Assembly (NCBI RefSeq): GCF_006716645.1
Contig: NZ_VFPL01000001.1
Coordinates: 1,054,001-1,118,000 of the forward strand
From: Arcticibacter tournemirensis
GTDB lineage: Bacteria; Bacteroidota; Bacteroidia; Sphingobacteriales; Sphingobacteriaceae
Length of the DNA: 64,000 nucleotides
Reading direction: 5' to 3'
Made by a program: the position numbers and the translations under genes. The stretch's first letter is position 1, and the number at the start of each line of letters is the position of its first letter. Below, piece by piece: positions 35,643 through 44,357 of the stretch. The notes under the pieces are model-generated. The model worked only from the letters and a program-made list of their open reading frames with translations, did no database searches and was not told the origin of the DNA.

Positions 35643-36632
35643 ATGCAAAAGATTTATGCTGCAATTACAGCGGTCAACGGATACGTACCTGATTATGTGC
35701 TTACGAATCATGAATTGGAGACCATGGTGGAAACCAATGATGAATGGATCACCAGCCGTACGGGTATAAGGGAAAGAAGGATTTTGAAGGGAGAGGGAGT
35801 AGCTACTTCTGATCTTGCAGTTCCTGCGGTGAAAGGCTTACTCGAGAAACGGGGGATAAGTGCTGAAGAGATTGACTTGATCATCTTCTGCACATCGACT
35901 CCCGATATGCCGATACCTGCTACTGCGAATATACTTGCCCACAAAATCGGAGCTAAGAATGCATGGGGTTGGGACCTGCAGGCTGCCTGTTCGGGCTTTG
36001 TTTACGGCTTAACAACAGGTGCTCAATTTATAGAATCTGGAAAACATCAGAAAGTGCTGGTAGTTGGCGGCGACAGGATGTCGGCCATCGTGAACTACGA
36101 GGACCGTGCTACCTGTATCCTCTTTGGTGATGGTTGCGGAGCTGTGTTGCTCGAACCGAATACTGAAGGTTTAGGTGTGATCGATTCTATTCTGAAAAGC
36201 GACGGTGCGGGATGCCAGTTTCTTTATGTGAAGGCAGGAGGCTCGTTAAAACCGGCATCTCACGATACGGTTGATGCGAGAGAACATTATGCTTATCAGG
36301 AAGGACAAACGGTGTTTAAATCGGCTGTGACTAATATGGCAGATGTAGCCGCAGAGGTAATAGAACGTAACAACTTGAAGGGTGAGGATATAGCATGGCT
36401 AGTTCCGCATCAGGCAAATAAGAGGATTATCGATGCTACGGCAAGCCGCGCAGGTGTACCCGCAGAAAAAGTGATGATCAATATAGACCGCTACGGAAAT
36501 ACCACAAACGGAACAATTCCTTTATGTTTGTGGGAGTGGGAAAGTAAGCTGAAAAAGGGTGATAATATTATCCTTGCTGCGTTTGGCGGTGGCTTCACCT
36601 GGGGTTCTGTGTATTTGAAGTGGGCGTATTGA
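35643..36632 (+). CDS. fabH: Beta-ketoacyl-ACP synthase III
   Basis: A 329-residue enzyme that condenses acetyl-CoA with malonyl-ACP to start fatty acid synthesis. The catalytic triad is visible as Cys in [12 protein letters not shown], His in [10 protein letters not shown], and Asn in [12 protein letters not shown] reading from 35601 would overlap plsX by 29 bp; the ATG at 35643 matches the family start ([18 protein letters not shown]). Confidence 0.96.
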   Translation: MQKIYAAITAVNGYVPDYVLTNHELETMVETNDEWITSRTGIRERRILKGEGVATSDLAVPAVKGLLEKRGISAEEIDLIIFCTSTPDMPIPATANILAHKIGAKNAWGWDLQAACSGFVYGLTTGAQFIESGKHQKVLVVGGDRMSAIVNYEDRATCILFGDGCGAVLLEPNTEGLGVIDSILKSDGAGCQFLYVKAGGSLKPASHDTVDAREHYAYQEGQTVFKSAVTNMADVAAEVIERNNLKGEDIAWLVPHQANKRIIDATASRAGVPAEKVMINIDRYGNTTNGTIPLCLWEWESKLKKGDNIILAAFGGGFTWGSVYLKWAY

Positions 36633-36660
36633 CGTTATAAGTTATAAGTTGTGGGTGGAA
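36633..36660 (+). repeat. Degenerate heptanucleotide array, locus C
   Basis: Three clear units (cgttata, agttata, agttgtg) and one decayed unit immediately after the fabH stop. No inverted partner was seen. Confidence 0.65.
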
Positions 36661-36715
36661 GGACGCGGCGGTGATACCAAACCGCAATCTAAAAAAAGAT
36701 AATAGCAAAGGGCGG

Positions 36716-36741
36716 GAGAGGATGCTAACTGCTTATCTCTC
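36716..36741 (+). terminator. Probable terminator after fabH
   Basis: An imperfect stem (GAGAG, one bulged G, AT with ATCTCTC) and T-rich tail (ttgttttta). It separates the plsX-fabH transcript from accB. Confidence 0.5.
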
Positions 36742-36802
36742 TTGTTTTTAATATTTTATTTATGAACTTTGAATTATAAATAAATTAACCTAAAAAACAA
36801 AC

Positions 36803-37285
36803 ATGGATATTAAACAGGTTCAGGAACTTATCAGATTTGTTTCAAAATCAGGTGTTAATGAAGTTTCAATCGAAGAGAAAGATTTTAAAATCACTATAAA
36901 GACTAATCAGGCTCCAACATATGTTAATGCAACTATACCGACGCCTGTAGCAGCAACTGCTCCTCAGGCACAGCCGGCATCTGTGGTACCACCGGTACCA
37001 GCCGAGCCAAAGGTGACGGTTCCTGAAGCGGAAGATAATTCTAAGTACGTGATGGTTAAATCGCCGATGATTGGTACTTTTTATCGTACTGCCGGACCGG
37101 ATAAGCCTCCTTTTGTCAATGTTGGCGATGAAGTAAAGGCGGGCCAGGTGGTGTGTATCATCGAGGCGATGAAATTGTTTAACGAAATAGAATCGGAGGT
37201 TTCCGGACGAATAGTAAAAGTGCTTGTCGAGAATTCAAGTCCTGTTGAATACGATCAGCCTTTGTTCCTGGTAGAACCTGCCTAA
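36803..37285 (+). CDS. accB: Acetyl-CoA carboxylase biotin carboxyl carrier protein
   Basis: A 160-residue carrier of the biotin that is carboxylated by AccC. An N-terminal domain (MDIKQVQELIRFVSKSG) and a Pro/Ala linker (about 55-80) lead to the C-terminal biotinyl domain, with the biotinylated Lys124 in CIIEAMKLFNE. It is the partner of the next gene, accC, from which it is separated by a terminator hairpin at 37296-37344. Confidence 0.97.
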   Translation: MDIKQVQELIRFVSKSGVNEVSIEEKDFKITIKTNQAPTYVNATIPTPVAATAPQAQPASVVPPVPAEPKVTVPEAEDNSKYVMVKSPMIGTFYRTAGPDKPPFVNVGDEVKAGQVVCIIEAMKLFNEIESEVSGRIVKVLVENSSPVEYDQPLFLVEPA

Positions 37286-37295
37286 ATATTTTGTG

Positions 37296-37344
37296 ATGTG
37301 CAAGTATGCAGGGGCTGTAGCATCTGTATATTTGCACATTTTTT
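37296..37344 (+). terminator. Terminator between accB and accC
   Basis: A stem of 16 pairs (37296-37311 with 37324-37339), including two G-U pairs, a 12-nt loop, and a TTTTTT run. The right arm also contains the -7-like TATATTTG (37327-37334), so read-through and new initiation are both possible here. Confidence 0.75.
37327..37334 (+). promoter_or_regulatory. Candidate -7 element of accC
   Basis: TATATTTG, matching TAnnTTTG, inside the right arm of the terminator hairpin and 34 bases before the accC start. Confidence 0.5.
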
Positions 37345-37367
37345 ATTTGTACACTTAAGGGAGATTT

Positions 37368-38717
37368 ATGTTTAAGAAGATATTAATTGCAAACCGTGGT
37401 GAAATTGCATTGCGTATTATCCGCACATGCAAGGAAATGGGAATAAAAACCGTAGCTGTTTATTCAACAGCCGATCGTGATAGTTTGCATGTAAGGTTTG
37501 CAGATGAGGCGGTATGTATTGGCCCTCCTGCCAGCAAGGATTCATATCTTAATATACCGAATATTATTTCGGCAGCGGAACTAACCAATGCCGATGCGAT
37601 CCATCCTGGGTATGGATTTCTGTCGGAGAATGCCAAGTTCTCGGCTATTTGCCGCGATTACCATATAAAATTTATTGGAGCTACTCCCGAGCAGATCAAT
37701 GGCATGGGAGATAAGGCCTCGGCTAAAGAAACAATGAAGCAGGCCGGCGTACCTACTATTCCGGGTTCCGACGGGCTAATATCTGATATTGCAGAGGGTT
37801 TGGAAGTTGCGAACTCTATAGGTTACCCCATCATACTAAAGGCGACCGCCGGCGGCGGTGGTCGTGGGATGCGCATTGTGTGGAAGGACGAAGATTTTGA
37901 AGCGGCATGGGATTCGGCAAGAATGGAGGCCGGGGCGGCGTTTGGAAACGATGGGCTGTACCTGGAAAAATATGTAGAGGATCCGCGCCATATTGAGATT
38001 CAGATTATTGGCGATCAGTACGGAAAGGTATGTCACTTATCAGAACGCGACTGTTCGATACAGCGACGCCATCAGAAACTGGTTGAGGAATCGCCTTCTC
38101 CTTTTATGACAGATGCATTGCGTGAGAAAATGGGAGAAGCAGCTGTAATAGGTGCTAAAGCGGTAAACTATGAGGGTGCAGGAACGATTGAGTTTCTCGT
38201 AGACAAGCATCGTAATTTTTACTTTATGGAGATGAATACCCGTATTCAGGTAGAGCATCCTGTAACAGAAGAAGTAATAAATTATGATTTGATCAAAGAA
38301 CAGATCAGGGTTGCTGCAGGAGTTCCGATATCAGGTAAAAATTATCTGCCGGCTAAACATGCTATCGAGTGCCGCATTAATGCCGAAGACCCTGCAAATG
38401 GGTTCAGGCCATCACCTGGCAGGATCACGATATTTCATTCTCCGGGTGGCCACGGCGTTCGTGTTGACACGCATGTATATGCTGGATACCGGATTCCACC
38501 GAACTACGATTCAATGATCGCTAAGCTGATCTGTACCGGACAGACCCGTGAGGAGGCTATCTGTACAATGGAGAGAGCGTTGAGCGAATTTATAATAGAA
38601 GGAGTAAAAACAACCATTCCTTTTCATTGCCAGTTGATGAAGGATCCAAACTTCAGAGCAGGGAATTTTACTACCAAGTTTATGGAGAGCTTTGAGTATA
38701 TTGAGGAAACTGTCTGA
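37368..38717 (+). CDS. accC: Acetyl-CoA carboxylase biotin carboxylase subunit
   Basis: A 449-residue ATP-grasp enzyme that carboxylates biotin on AccB. It shows [17 protein letters not shown] at the start, the glycine-rich ATP loop [26 protein letters not shown], the catalytic region [18 protein letters not shown], and [16 protein letters not shown]. The length is standard. The start is preceded by a purine-rich AAGGGAG at about 6 nt, stronger than most starts here. Confidence 0.97.
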   Translation: MFKKILIANRGEIALRIIRTCKEMGIKTVAVYSTADRDSLHVRFADEAVCIGPPASKDSYLNIPNIISAAELTNADAIHPGYGFLSENAKFSAICRDYHIKFIGATPEQINGMGDKASAKETMKQAGVPTIPGSDGLISDIAEGLEVANSIGYPIILKATAGGGGRGMRIVWKDEDFEAAWDSARMEAGAAFGNDGLYLEKYVEDPRHIEIQIIGDQYGKVCHLSERDCSIQRRHQKLVEESPSPFMTDALREKMGEAAVIGAKAVNYEGAGTIEFLVDKHRNFYFMEMNTRIQVEHPVTEEVINYDLIKEQIRVAAGVPISGKNYLPAKHAIECRINAEDPANGFRPSPGRITIFHSPGGHGVRVDTHVYAGYRIPPNYDSMIAKLICTGQTREEAICTMERALSEFIIEGVKTTIPFHCQLMKDPNFRAGNFTTKFMESFEYIEETV

Positions 38718-38778
38718 TAATTTAACTTAATAGCGGTAGGGACTCTGCCTGTTTGGCCGATACATACTGTTGAATGCA

Positions 38779-39651
38779 ATGAGCGAGAACAGAGGAAAAA
38801 AACTTATCGACTCCCTGAAAAGAAAAGGAGAAAGCCTGGAAGCAGAGATGTCGTTTTTCGACCATCTGGAAGTGCTCCGCTGGCACCTTATCCGCTCCTG
38901 TATTGCTATTGTGGTATTTACGGGCGTCGCTTTTTCATATTACGACTTTATTTTCGATAAGATAATCCTTGGTCCTAAAAGTGCTGATTTCTGGACATAC
39001 CAGTTTATGTGCGGCTTGGCTGAGCGTTTTAACCTGGGTGCTGATTACTGTATTAAGGATATCAACTTTAATATTATTAATACAGAGATGGCGGGACAGT
39101 TCACGTTGCAAATCAATTCGTCTTTACTGATGGGGCTTGTACTGGGCTTTCCGTATCTTTTATATGAAGTGTGGCGTTTTGTAAAGCCCGGATTAACCGA
39201 TAAGGAAAGAACTTCGGCAAGCGGTTTTGTGTTTTATGCTACAATGCTATTTATCCTCGGTATCCTGTTTGGCTACTATGTAATTGCGCCGCTTTCTATC
39301 ACTTTTCTTGCCAACTATACGGTCAGCAGCGTAATCCAGAACCAAATCACCATAGATTCATATCTTTCCTCTGTTGCTACGCTAACACTGGGCTCGGGCA
39401 TCGTATTTGAATTGCCTATACTGATCTTTATCCTGTCGAAGATTGGAATCATGACGCCTGCCTTTATGCGTTCGTCGAGAAGGTATTCGTCTGTTATCAT
39501 ACTCATTATCGCTGCCGTTATCACTCCAACTCCGGATATACTAACGATGCTTACGGTTAGTTTTCCGCTGTTCATACTGTATGAAATAAGTATTATGATA
39601 TCAGCAAGGGTGGAAAGAAACCGTGAAAAAGCTTTGATGAGCAGAGATTAA
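38779..39651 (+). CDS. tatC: Twin-arginine translocase subunit TatC
   Basis: A 290-residue inner-membrane protein with six predicted spans; it recognises twin-arginine signals and exports folded proteins. Conserved N-terminal SFFDHLEVLRWHLIRS, FPYLLYEVWRFVKPGLTDKER and the last-helix region TPTPDILTMLTVSFPL are present. The extra loop after the first span (about 60 residues, Cys-containing) is usual for Bacteroidota TatC. The in-frame TTG at 38770 is discounted in favour of ATG 38779. tatA is not in the window. Confidence 0.95.
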   Translation: MSENRGKKLIDSLKRKGESLEAEMSFFDHLEVLRWHLIRSCIAIVVFTGVAFSYYDFIFDKIILGPKSADFWTYQFMCGLAERFNLGADYCIKDINFNIINTEMAGQFTLQINSSLLMGLVLGFPYLLYEVWRFVKPGLTDKERTSASGFVFYATMLFILGILFGYYVIAPLSITFLANYTVSSVIQNQITIDSYLSSVATLTLGSGIVFELPILIFILSKIGIMTPAFMRSSRRYSSVIILIIAAVITPTPDILTMLTVSFPLFILYEISIMISARVERNREKALMSRD

Positions 39652-39729
39652 AATTCATTTGCCGGTGCGGCGGGATAGTTAATCCTGAGAAAGTAAGGCC
39701 CTTCTGCGAGTTCGAAATAAAATATTTCA

Positions 39730-39737
39730 TAAGTTTG
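39730..39737 (+). promoter_or_regulatory. Candidate -7 element of rpiB
   Basis: TAAGTTTG, matching TAnnTTTG, 43 bases before the ATG at 39781. Confidence 0.5.
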
Positions 39738-39780
39738 TTTCTTCGAATTGAGCCACTTACTATTATTAGTGATATTTATT

Positions 39781-40215
39781 ATGGATGAAAAAAAATCAAT
39801 TGCTATAGGTTCTGATCATGCCGGATTTGAATACAAAGAGATGTTGAAGTCTTTTTTGGCGGGGAGCGATGTAAAAGACTTTGGCACGTATAGCGCAGAA
39901 TCGGCCGATTATCCCGACTTCGCACATCCTGTTTCTTCGGCTGTAGAGAACGGCGAGTTTACTTTTGGAATTCTCGTTTGTGGGAGCGCAAACGGAGTTG
40001 CGATTACGGCGAATAAACATCAGGGCATAAGAGCTGCGATATGCTGGACAGAGGAACTCGCAGAACTGGCCAGAAAACATAATAACGCCAATGTTTTATG
40101 TATACCCGCCCGTTTTATAAGCGAGGAGCTCGCCAGAGCTATAACAGAGAAATTTCTCTCCACAGACTTTGAGGGTGGACGTCACGCGACAAGGGTAGGG
40201 AAGATTTCGTGTTAA
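39781..40215 (+). CDS. rpiB: Ribose-5-phosphate isomerase B
   Basis: A 144-residue cytoplasmic enzyme that interconverts ribose-5-phosphate and ribulose-5-phosphate (RpiB/LacAB family). It has IAIGSDHAGFEYKEML at the start, YPDFAHPV, the active-site Cys in GILVCGSANGVAITANKH, and NANVLCIPARFI. A longer reading from 39748 starts close to the predicted transcript start, so the ATG at 39781 is preferred. Confidence 0.95.
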   Translation: MDEKKSIAIGSDHAGFEYKEMLKSFLAGSDVKDFGTYSAESADYPDFAHPVSSAVENGEFTFGILVCGSANGVAITANKHQGIRAAICWTEELAELARKHNNANVLCIPARFISEELARAITEKFLSTDFEGGRHATRVGKISC

Positions 40216-40219
40216 GTTG

Positions 40220-40268
40220 AGTTATACGTTATAAGTAGTAAGTTATACGTTTTTACGTAACAAGTTTT
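40220..40268 (+). repeat. Degenerate heptanucleotide array, locus D left arm
   Basis: Seven units (agttata, cgttata, agtagta, agttata, cgttttt, acgtaac, aagtttt) starting 4 nt after the rpiB stop. Inverted partner at 40305-40339. Confidence 0.8.
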
Positions 40269-40304
40269 AGGGAGGTGCTAATAGCTTACTCGTTATGCCT
40301 TAAA

Positions 40305-40339
40305 ACTTACGACTTATAACTTACTACTTAAAACTCCTA
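40305..40339 (-). repeat. Degenerate heptanucleotide array, locus D right arm
   Basis: Five units, plus strand acttacg, acttata, acttact, acttaaa, actccta. The last overlaps the stop codon of the minus-strand gene at 40337. On the minus strand they read agtagtaagttataagt, matching the left arm. Confidence 0.8.
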
Positions 40340-40816
40340 AAACGTTACCCGTACAGACAAGCCAAACTGGCCTGCTTTAAAGTCGGCATCAGGAGCAAAT
40401 TGCAGTGCTGGTTTCCAGTCGAAAGAAAGGTTAATGGGCGCTTCTGCGAAATGATAATCGAGGCCGAGCACTCCATCGGCACTCAAAAGGAAGTCGTTTT
40501 CATCGATCAACTTGTAATCAATGCCTCCTACCGAAGCACCCCCGCCATAGTACCATCTCAGTGTACCAAATTCGAAGTTTATTGGATTATGAACCTCATA
40601 TAGACCAGTGAAACGTACTGCAGAATAGGCGTTGCGGTCCTTAAAACTTAAGATAAAGTCGAGCGCTTTGTCCTGTTGAATAAAAGTTTTAAAGGTAATT
40701 CCGGTATAGTCGCCCACCCTGACACCCAGGGCGTTCTTATACTGAGCTTCAGCTCTTTCGGTTTTGCCTATTGAAATAACTGTTATAAGAGATAACAAGA
40801 TGAATAACTTTTTCAT
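40337..40816 (-). CDS. Small outer-membrane-type beta-barrel protein (paralogue 1)
   Basis: A 159-residue exported protein (signal peptide MKKLFILLSLITVISIG) with alternating beta strands and a terminal Phe (LSVRVTF), as in small 8-stranded outer-membrane barrels. It is similar by eye to the next gene upstream: both have ALGVRV/AAGLRV near the start, WYYGGG/WYAGIG, VLGLDY/VVGLEY, and a shared ending (FDWKP...PDADFKAGQFGLS). Function unknown. A longer start at 40840 would overlap the -7 element at 40838-40845, so the ATG at 40816 is used. Confidence 0.75.
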   Translation of the reverse strand: MKKLFILLSLITVISIGKTERAEAQYKNALGVRVGDYTGITFKTFIQQDKALDFILSFKDRNAYSAVRFTGLYEVHNPINFEFGTLRWYYGGGASVGGIDYKLIDENDFLLSADGVLGLDYHFAEAPINLSFDWKPALQFAPDADFKAGQFGLSVRVTF

Positions 40817-40837
40817 ATTTAAAGTGTGTTTGCAAGG

Positions 40838-40845
40838 CAAAGGTA
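40838..40845 (-). promoter_or_regulatory. Candidate -7 element of barrel paralogue 1
   Basis: Minus-strand TACCTTTG, matching TAnnTTTG, 22 bases before the ATG at 40816. Confidence 0.5.
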
Positions 40846-40904
40846 TAAATATCGGCTAATATTGTATTCTTATTTTTTAGTGTTATCCCAGGGTAGGCAT
40901 AAAT

Positions 40905-40932
40905 GAAAAAGGAGTTATTTTGCAATAACTCC
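40905..40932 (-). terminator. Terminator of barrel paralogue 2
   Basis: A perfect 9-bp stem (40911-40919 with 40924-40932), a 4-nt loop, and a U-tract on the minus strand (40905-40910). It lies just after the stop of the gene at 40957, so the two paralogues are transcribed separately. Confidence 0.8.
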
Positions 40933-40956
40933 CTTAGCTCAATAAATTAAAATAGC

Positions 40957-41433
40957 TTAAAATGCGTAACGGAAAGAAAGCCCGAAACGTCCTGCATTGG
41001 TGTCAGTGTCGGGGCTGATCACGAACATGGGTCTCCAGTCGAAACCAAAGTTCAGAGGAACATTGGGGATTTTGTATTCCAATCCGACTACCGGCCTGAT
41101 TGCTATTGCGGTATCATCGTTTCCGAAAAGGATCTGTGGTCCGATACCCGCATACCACTTCAGGCCAGGCGCGTTAGGGATATTCGCATTATACTCGTAT
41201 TCTGCTTCTAAACCAACTACATCACCTTCATAAAAGAGAAGACTGGCATCCAGCGCTCCGGTAGTTGTGAAAAAATGCTTTACATTAAATCCGACTCCGG
41301 TACTTCCATCACCGACGTCTACCCTAAGTCCGGCGGCAGTTCTGTAGCTTGTGCCGGAGGCCCTGCTTTGAGCAAACAGGGAAGTTGACAGGCAGAATAA
41401 TACTACAATAAGACTTAATAATTTTCTTTTCAT
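40957..41433 (-). CDS. Small outer-membrane-type beta-barrel protein (paralogue 2)
   Basis: A 158-residue exported protein (signal peptide MKRKLLSLIVVLFCLSTSLFAQ) with a beta-strand pattern ending in SFRYAF. It aligns by eye along its whole length with the product of 40337-40816, so the two are tandem duplicates. No enzyme motif is visible. Each copy has its own signals between genes, suggesting independent expression. Confidence 0.75.
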   Translation of the reverse strand: MKRKLLSLIVVLFCLSTSLFAQSRASGTSYRTAAGLRVDVGDGSTGVGFNVKHFFTTTGALDASLLFYEGDVVGLEAEYEYNANIPNAPGLKWYAGIGPQILFGNDDTAIAIRPVVGLEYKIPNVPLNFGFDWRPMFVISPDTDTNAGRFGLSFRYAF

Positions 41434-41621
41434 TATAATGAGATTAAAGTTTTTAATTCTGAACTAAAACAAGGTTGCTCAATTTTGGTTTCGGATTTTT
41501 TTATTTCTTCCGCGTTAAATTTGGAGCTGTTGATTTGGCCATTGGAATACATTGAATGAAGTCTGTTAAAAGAACTGTGCGTTAAAAAATGTTAAAGCTT
41601 AGTATTTGAAGATTAAAAAGA

Positions 41622-41629
41622 TAAATTTG
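41622..41629 (+). promoter_or_regulatory. Candidate -7 element of the FKBP pair
   Basis: TAAATTTG, matching TAnnTTTG, 49 bases before the first FKBP start. Confidence 0.5.
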
Positions 41630-41678
41630 CAGACGAAAAATTGGAATTGGTAGTTTGGCCATAAAATATGTTTATTAA

Positions 41679-42149
41679 ATGAAAAGATTTTTATTATTGG
41701 TAGTCTTATTTGCGGCGACTTTTTCTTCCTGTAAGAAGGATGAGGGTAGCGATTATGACCCGGAAGAACAGTTGAAGAAGGACGAGCAGATTATAAAAGA
41801 TTTCGTTGCCGCGAATAATCTGCAGGAAGTTGAGCGCGAAGAAAATGGCATCTACTATATCATAACAGAGCCAGGAACAGGTACAGCAACCTACACGGCA
41901 AACACTAAGGTTAAAGTTAAGTATACCGGAAGGCTCTTGAGCGGCACTGTATTTGACTCCGGGACAACAGAATTTACGTTAGGCAGAGTGATTGCCGGAT
42001 GGCAATTAGGGGTGCCTTTGATCCAGAAGGGTGGAAAAATACGATTACTGGTTCCTTCGGGATATGCATACGGGCCTTATCAGAATGGACCTATTCCTGC
42101 AAACTCCGTGCTTGATTTTGACATAGAACTGTTGGACGTAACAAATTAA
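41679..42149 (+). CDS. FKBP-type peptidyl-prolyl isomerase lipoprotein
   Basis: A 156-residue lipoprotein (lipobox near FSSCKKDEG). The FKBP fold is clear from VKVKYTGRLLSGTVFDSG, GRVIAGWQLGVPLIQKGGKI and LVPSGYAYGPYQNGPIPANS. It should catalyse proline isomerisation in proteins of the cell envelope. A two-domain relative follows after 12 bp. Confidence 0.92.
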   Translation: MKRFLLLVVLFAATFSSCKKDEGSDYDPEEQLKKDEQIIKDFVAANNLQEVEREENGIYYIITEPGTGTATYTANTKVKVKYTGRLLSGTVFDSGTTEFTLGRVIAGWQLGVPLIQKGGKIRLLVPSGYAYGPYQNGPIPANSVLDFDIELLDVTN

Positions 42150-42161
42150 TAAACAGCACGA

Positions 42162-43025
42162 ATGAAAGTAATTACATATAAATTGTCTTTGGTCATGTTT
42201 CTTTTAGTCGCTGTAACGGCTGGCTGTAAAAAGGAGTATGATAACATTGAAGTAGAAGACGAAAAGAATATTCAGGAATATATTCAGAAAAACGGTCTTA
42301 ATATGCAGGTCTATGACACCACAGGTATCTATTACCAGGTGACAAAGATGGGGACCGGCAGTCCGATTGACTACACCCAGCAGCTGCCGGTCGTGTATAC
42401 TGTAAAGTCGCTTGATGGCGTATACTCATCCCAGGACACGATCCTCAATCATTATGCGAATTACTTTGGATATTATTCTCCAGCCAGTTTGCGCGATCTG
42501 ATGAAGGACGTGCTGAAGAACCAGGGTGGATCTATACGGATTATACTTCCATCGCGTAAGGCTTACGGAAGAGGAGGGAATACCAGTCTTGGGATTCCGG
42601 GGAATGCTTCTCTTGACTTTACCGTGTCTATCCTGGAAAAAAGTAAGCTGCCCGCGTATGAGGATCAAATGATAAAGAAATATCTGGGTACAGATCTTCC
42701 GAATTATACTAAATCGGAAGACGGGATCTATTACAAAATAAGCGAAGCGGGGACGGGGAAGGAGATTCGGACGGATTCTACAGTAACTGTGAACTATTCG
42801 GGTTCTTTTATGAACGGTACCGTTTTTGATTCTTACGAGGGATATTCGTCGCAGGTCGACGGATTTATCAACGCCTGGAAAAAGATTTTGCCTTTGCTTA
42901 AGGAAGGCGGGTCGGTGAAATTCGTGACGCCATCGTCTTCTGCTTATGGTCTGCAAGGCTCAAGCTCCATTCCGGCCTTCTCTCCGCTTGGTTTCGATGT
43001 AAAGGTTACGAAGGTAGGTCAATAG
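42162..43025 (+). CDS. Two-domain FKBP-type isomerase lipoprotein
   Basis: A 287-residue lipoprotein (lipobox VTAGCKKEY) with two FKBP-like domains. The second, from about 195 to 287, has VTVNYSGSFMNGTVFDSYEG and GGSVKFVTPSSSAYG. The first, about 55-165, keeps the fold pattern (GGSIRIILPSRKAYGRGG) but has lost the VxYTG/VFDS core, so it is probably not catalytic. It is co-transcribed with the single-domain FKBP and ends at the terminator 43051-43090. Confidence 0.88.
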   Translation: MKVITYKLSLVMFLLVAVTAGCKKEYDNIEVEDEKNIQEYIQKNGLNMQVYDTTGIYYQVTKMGTGSPIDYTQQLPVVYTVKSLDGVYSSQDTILNHYANYFGYYSPASLRDLMKDVLKNQGGSIRIILPSRKAYGRGGNTSLGIPGNASLDFTVSILEKSKLPAYEDQMIKKYLGTDLPNYTKSEDGIYYKISEAGTGKEIRTDSTVTVNYSGSFMNGTVFDSYEGYSSQVDGFINAWKKILPLLKEGGSVKFVTPSSSAYGLQGSSSIPAFSPLGFDVKVTKVGQ

Positions 43026-43050
43026 AGGATTACGAATATCATTAAAAATC

Positions 43051-43090
43051 AAAAAGGGCAGCGGATGGGAATATCTCCGATGCCCTTTTT
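43051..43090. terminator. Bidirectional terminator between FKBP and M42 genes
   Basis: Perfect 10-bp outer stem AAAAAGGGCA/TGCCCTTTTT (43051-43060 with 43081-43090), with further pairing inside. A-rich on the left and T-rich on the right, so it serves both convergent genes. Confidence 0.85.
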
Positions 43091-43129
43091 TGGTGTCCTA
43101 TGAATTAATATAACGGCCTTGTTACAATT

Positions 43130-44242
43130 TTATTTTATAGATCTGAAATCCTGATTGCTTTCGATGGTAAGCAGCGATTCATAAATCAACCGGATTACAT
43201 TGTCCACATCCTCTTTATGAACCATTTCTACTGTGGTATGCATATAGCGTAACGGCAGAGAAATTAAAGCCGACACGACACCGCCGTTTGAATAGGCAAA
43301 GGCATCTGTATCGGTCCCAGTCCATCTCGAAGAAGCCTGCCGTTGAAAAGGGATACTATGTTTTTCGGCAACCGAAATAAGCAGCTTATTGAAATTCGTT
43401 TGAACCGATGGTGCATACGAAAGAACTGGTCCCTTGCCACATGCAAGATCCCCTTGTGTAACCTTATTGATCATCGGGGTTTGCGTATCGTGGGTTACGT
43501 CGGTTACAATGGCTAGATTCGGCTTAATTCTGTTTGCTATCATTTCAGCGCCGCGAAGTCCAACTTCTTCCTGGACAGCGTTCACTATATACAACCCAAA
43601 GGGAAGATGTTTTTTGTTTTCCTTAAGCAAGCGTGCAACTTCGGCGATCATGAAACCACCCACCCTGTTATCGAGGGCGCGGCCAACATAGTAGCGGTCG
43701 TTAAGCACCATGAATTCATCTTCGTACGTAATCACACATCCTACATGTATTCCCAGAGCTTCAACCTCTTCCTGCGAGGTACAGCCGCAATCCAGGAAAA
43801 TATTCTTTAGTGTGGGAGCCTCTTCTTTTTCTCCATTCCGCGTATGTATTGCGGGCCAGCCGAATACCGCTTTAACGATTCCTTTATCGGTGTGAATATT
43901 AACTCTTTTAGAAGGCGCAATCTGGTGATCTGATCCACCGTTGCGGATTACGTAGATAAGCCCATCTTTAGTAATATAGTTTACAAACCAGGAAATCTCA
44001 TCGGCATGGGCTTCTATTACTACCTTAAATTCAGCTTCGGGGTTGATGATACCAACCGCCGTTCCATAGCTGTCAACCTGATGTGTGTCGACATATGGCT
44101 TGATATAGTCGAGCCACAGGCGTTGCCCTTCCCACTCGAAACCGGTAGGCGAAGGATTGTTAATGTAGCTCTGTAAAAATTGAAGTGATTTTTCGGTTAC
44201 AACAGGAATATGTTTTTGATTTTCTTCGTTGTTGGTGCTCAT
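43130..44242 (-). CDS. M42-family metallopeptidase (FrvX-like)
   Basis: A 370-residue cytoplasmic aminopeptidase that forms large dodecameric shells in characterised members. Metal ligands are visible: the first His-Asp in EAHADEISWFV, the bridging Asp in VGRALDNRVGGFM, Glu-Glu in NAVQEEVGLRGAE, and Asp in VTDVTHDTQTP. The C-terminal His in PLRYMHTTVEMVHKED completes the set. Members are often annotated as glutamyl aminopeptidase or endoglucanase; only the peptidase role is well supported. Confidence 0.93.
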   Translation of the reverse strand: MSTNNEENQKHIPVVTEKSLQFLQSYINNPSPTGFEWEGQRLWLDYIKPYVDTHQVDSYGTAVGIINPEAEFKVVIEAHADEISWFVNYITKDGLIYVIRNGGSDHQIAPSKRVNIHTDKGIVKAVFGWPAIHTRNGEKEEAPTLKNIFLDCGCTSQEEVEALGIHVGCVITYEDEFMVLNDRYYVGRALDNRVGGFMIAEVARLLKENKKHLPFGLYIVNAVQEEVGLRGAEMIANRIKPNLAIVTDVTHDTQTPMINKVTQGDLACGKGPVLSYAPSVQTNFNKLLISVAEKHSIPFQRQASSRWTGTDTDAFAYSNGGVVSALISLPLRYMHTTVEMVHKEDVDNVIRLIYESLLTIESNQDFRSIK

Positions 44243-44262
44243 GTATTATTCTCCTTTAAATG

Positions 44263-44270
44263 CAAATATA
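44263..44270 (-). promoter_or_regulatory. Candidate -7 element of the M42 gene
   Basis: Minus-strand TATATTTG, matching TAnnTTTG, 21 bases before the M42 start. Confidence 0.5.
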
Positions 44271-44357
44271 GAAATAGCTATTGGCTATTGGGAGTTTGCG
44301 GCAGGCATAAAAAAGTTTATTGCGGTTTTCCTGCAGCACGCAATTAGCAGTCGATGC

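Noticed and set aside
40220-40339. CRISPR or tRNA-like structure at heptad locus D
   Set aside because: The period is 7 nt with no spacers, and no cloverleaf or CCA end can be drawn.
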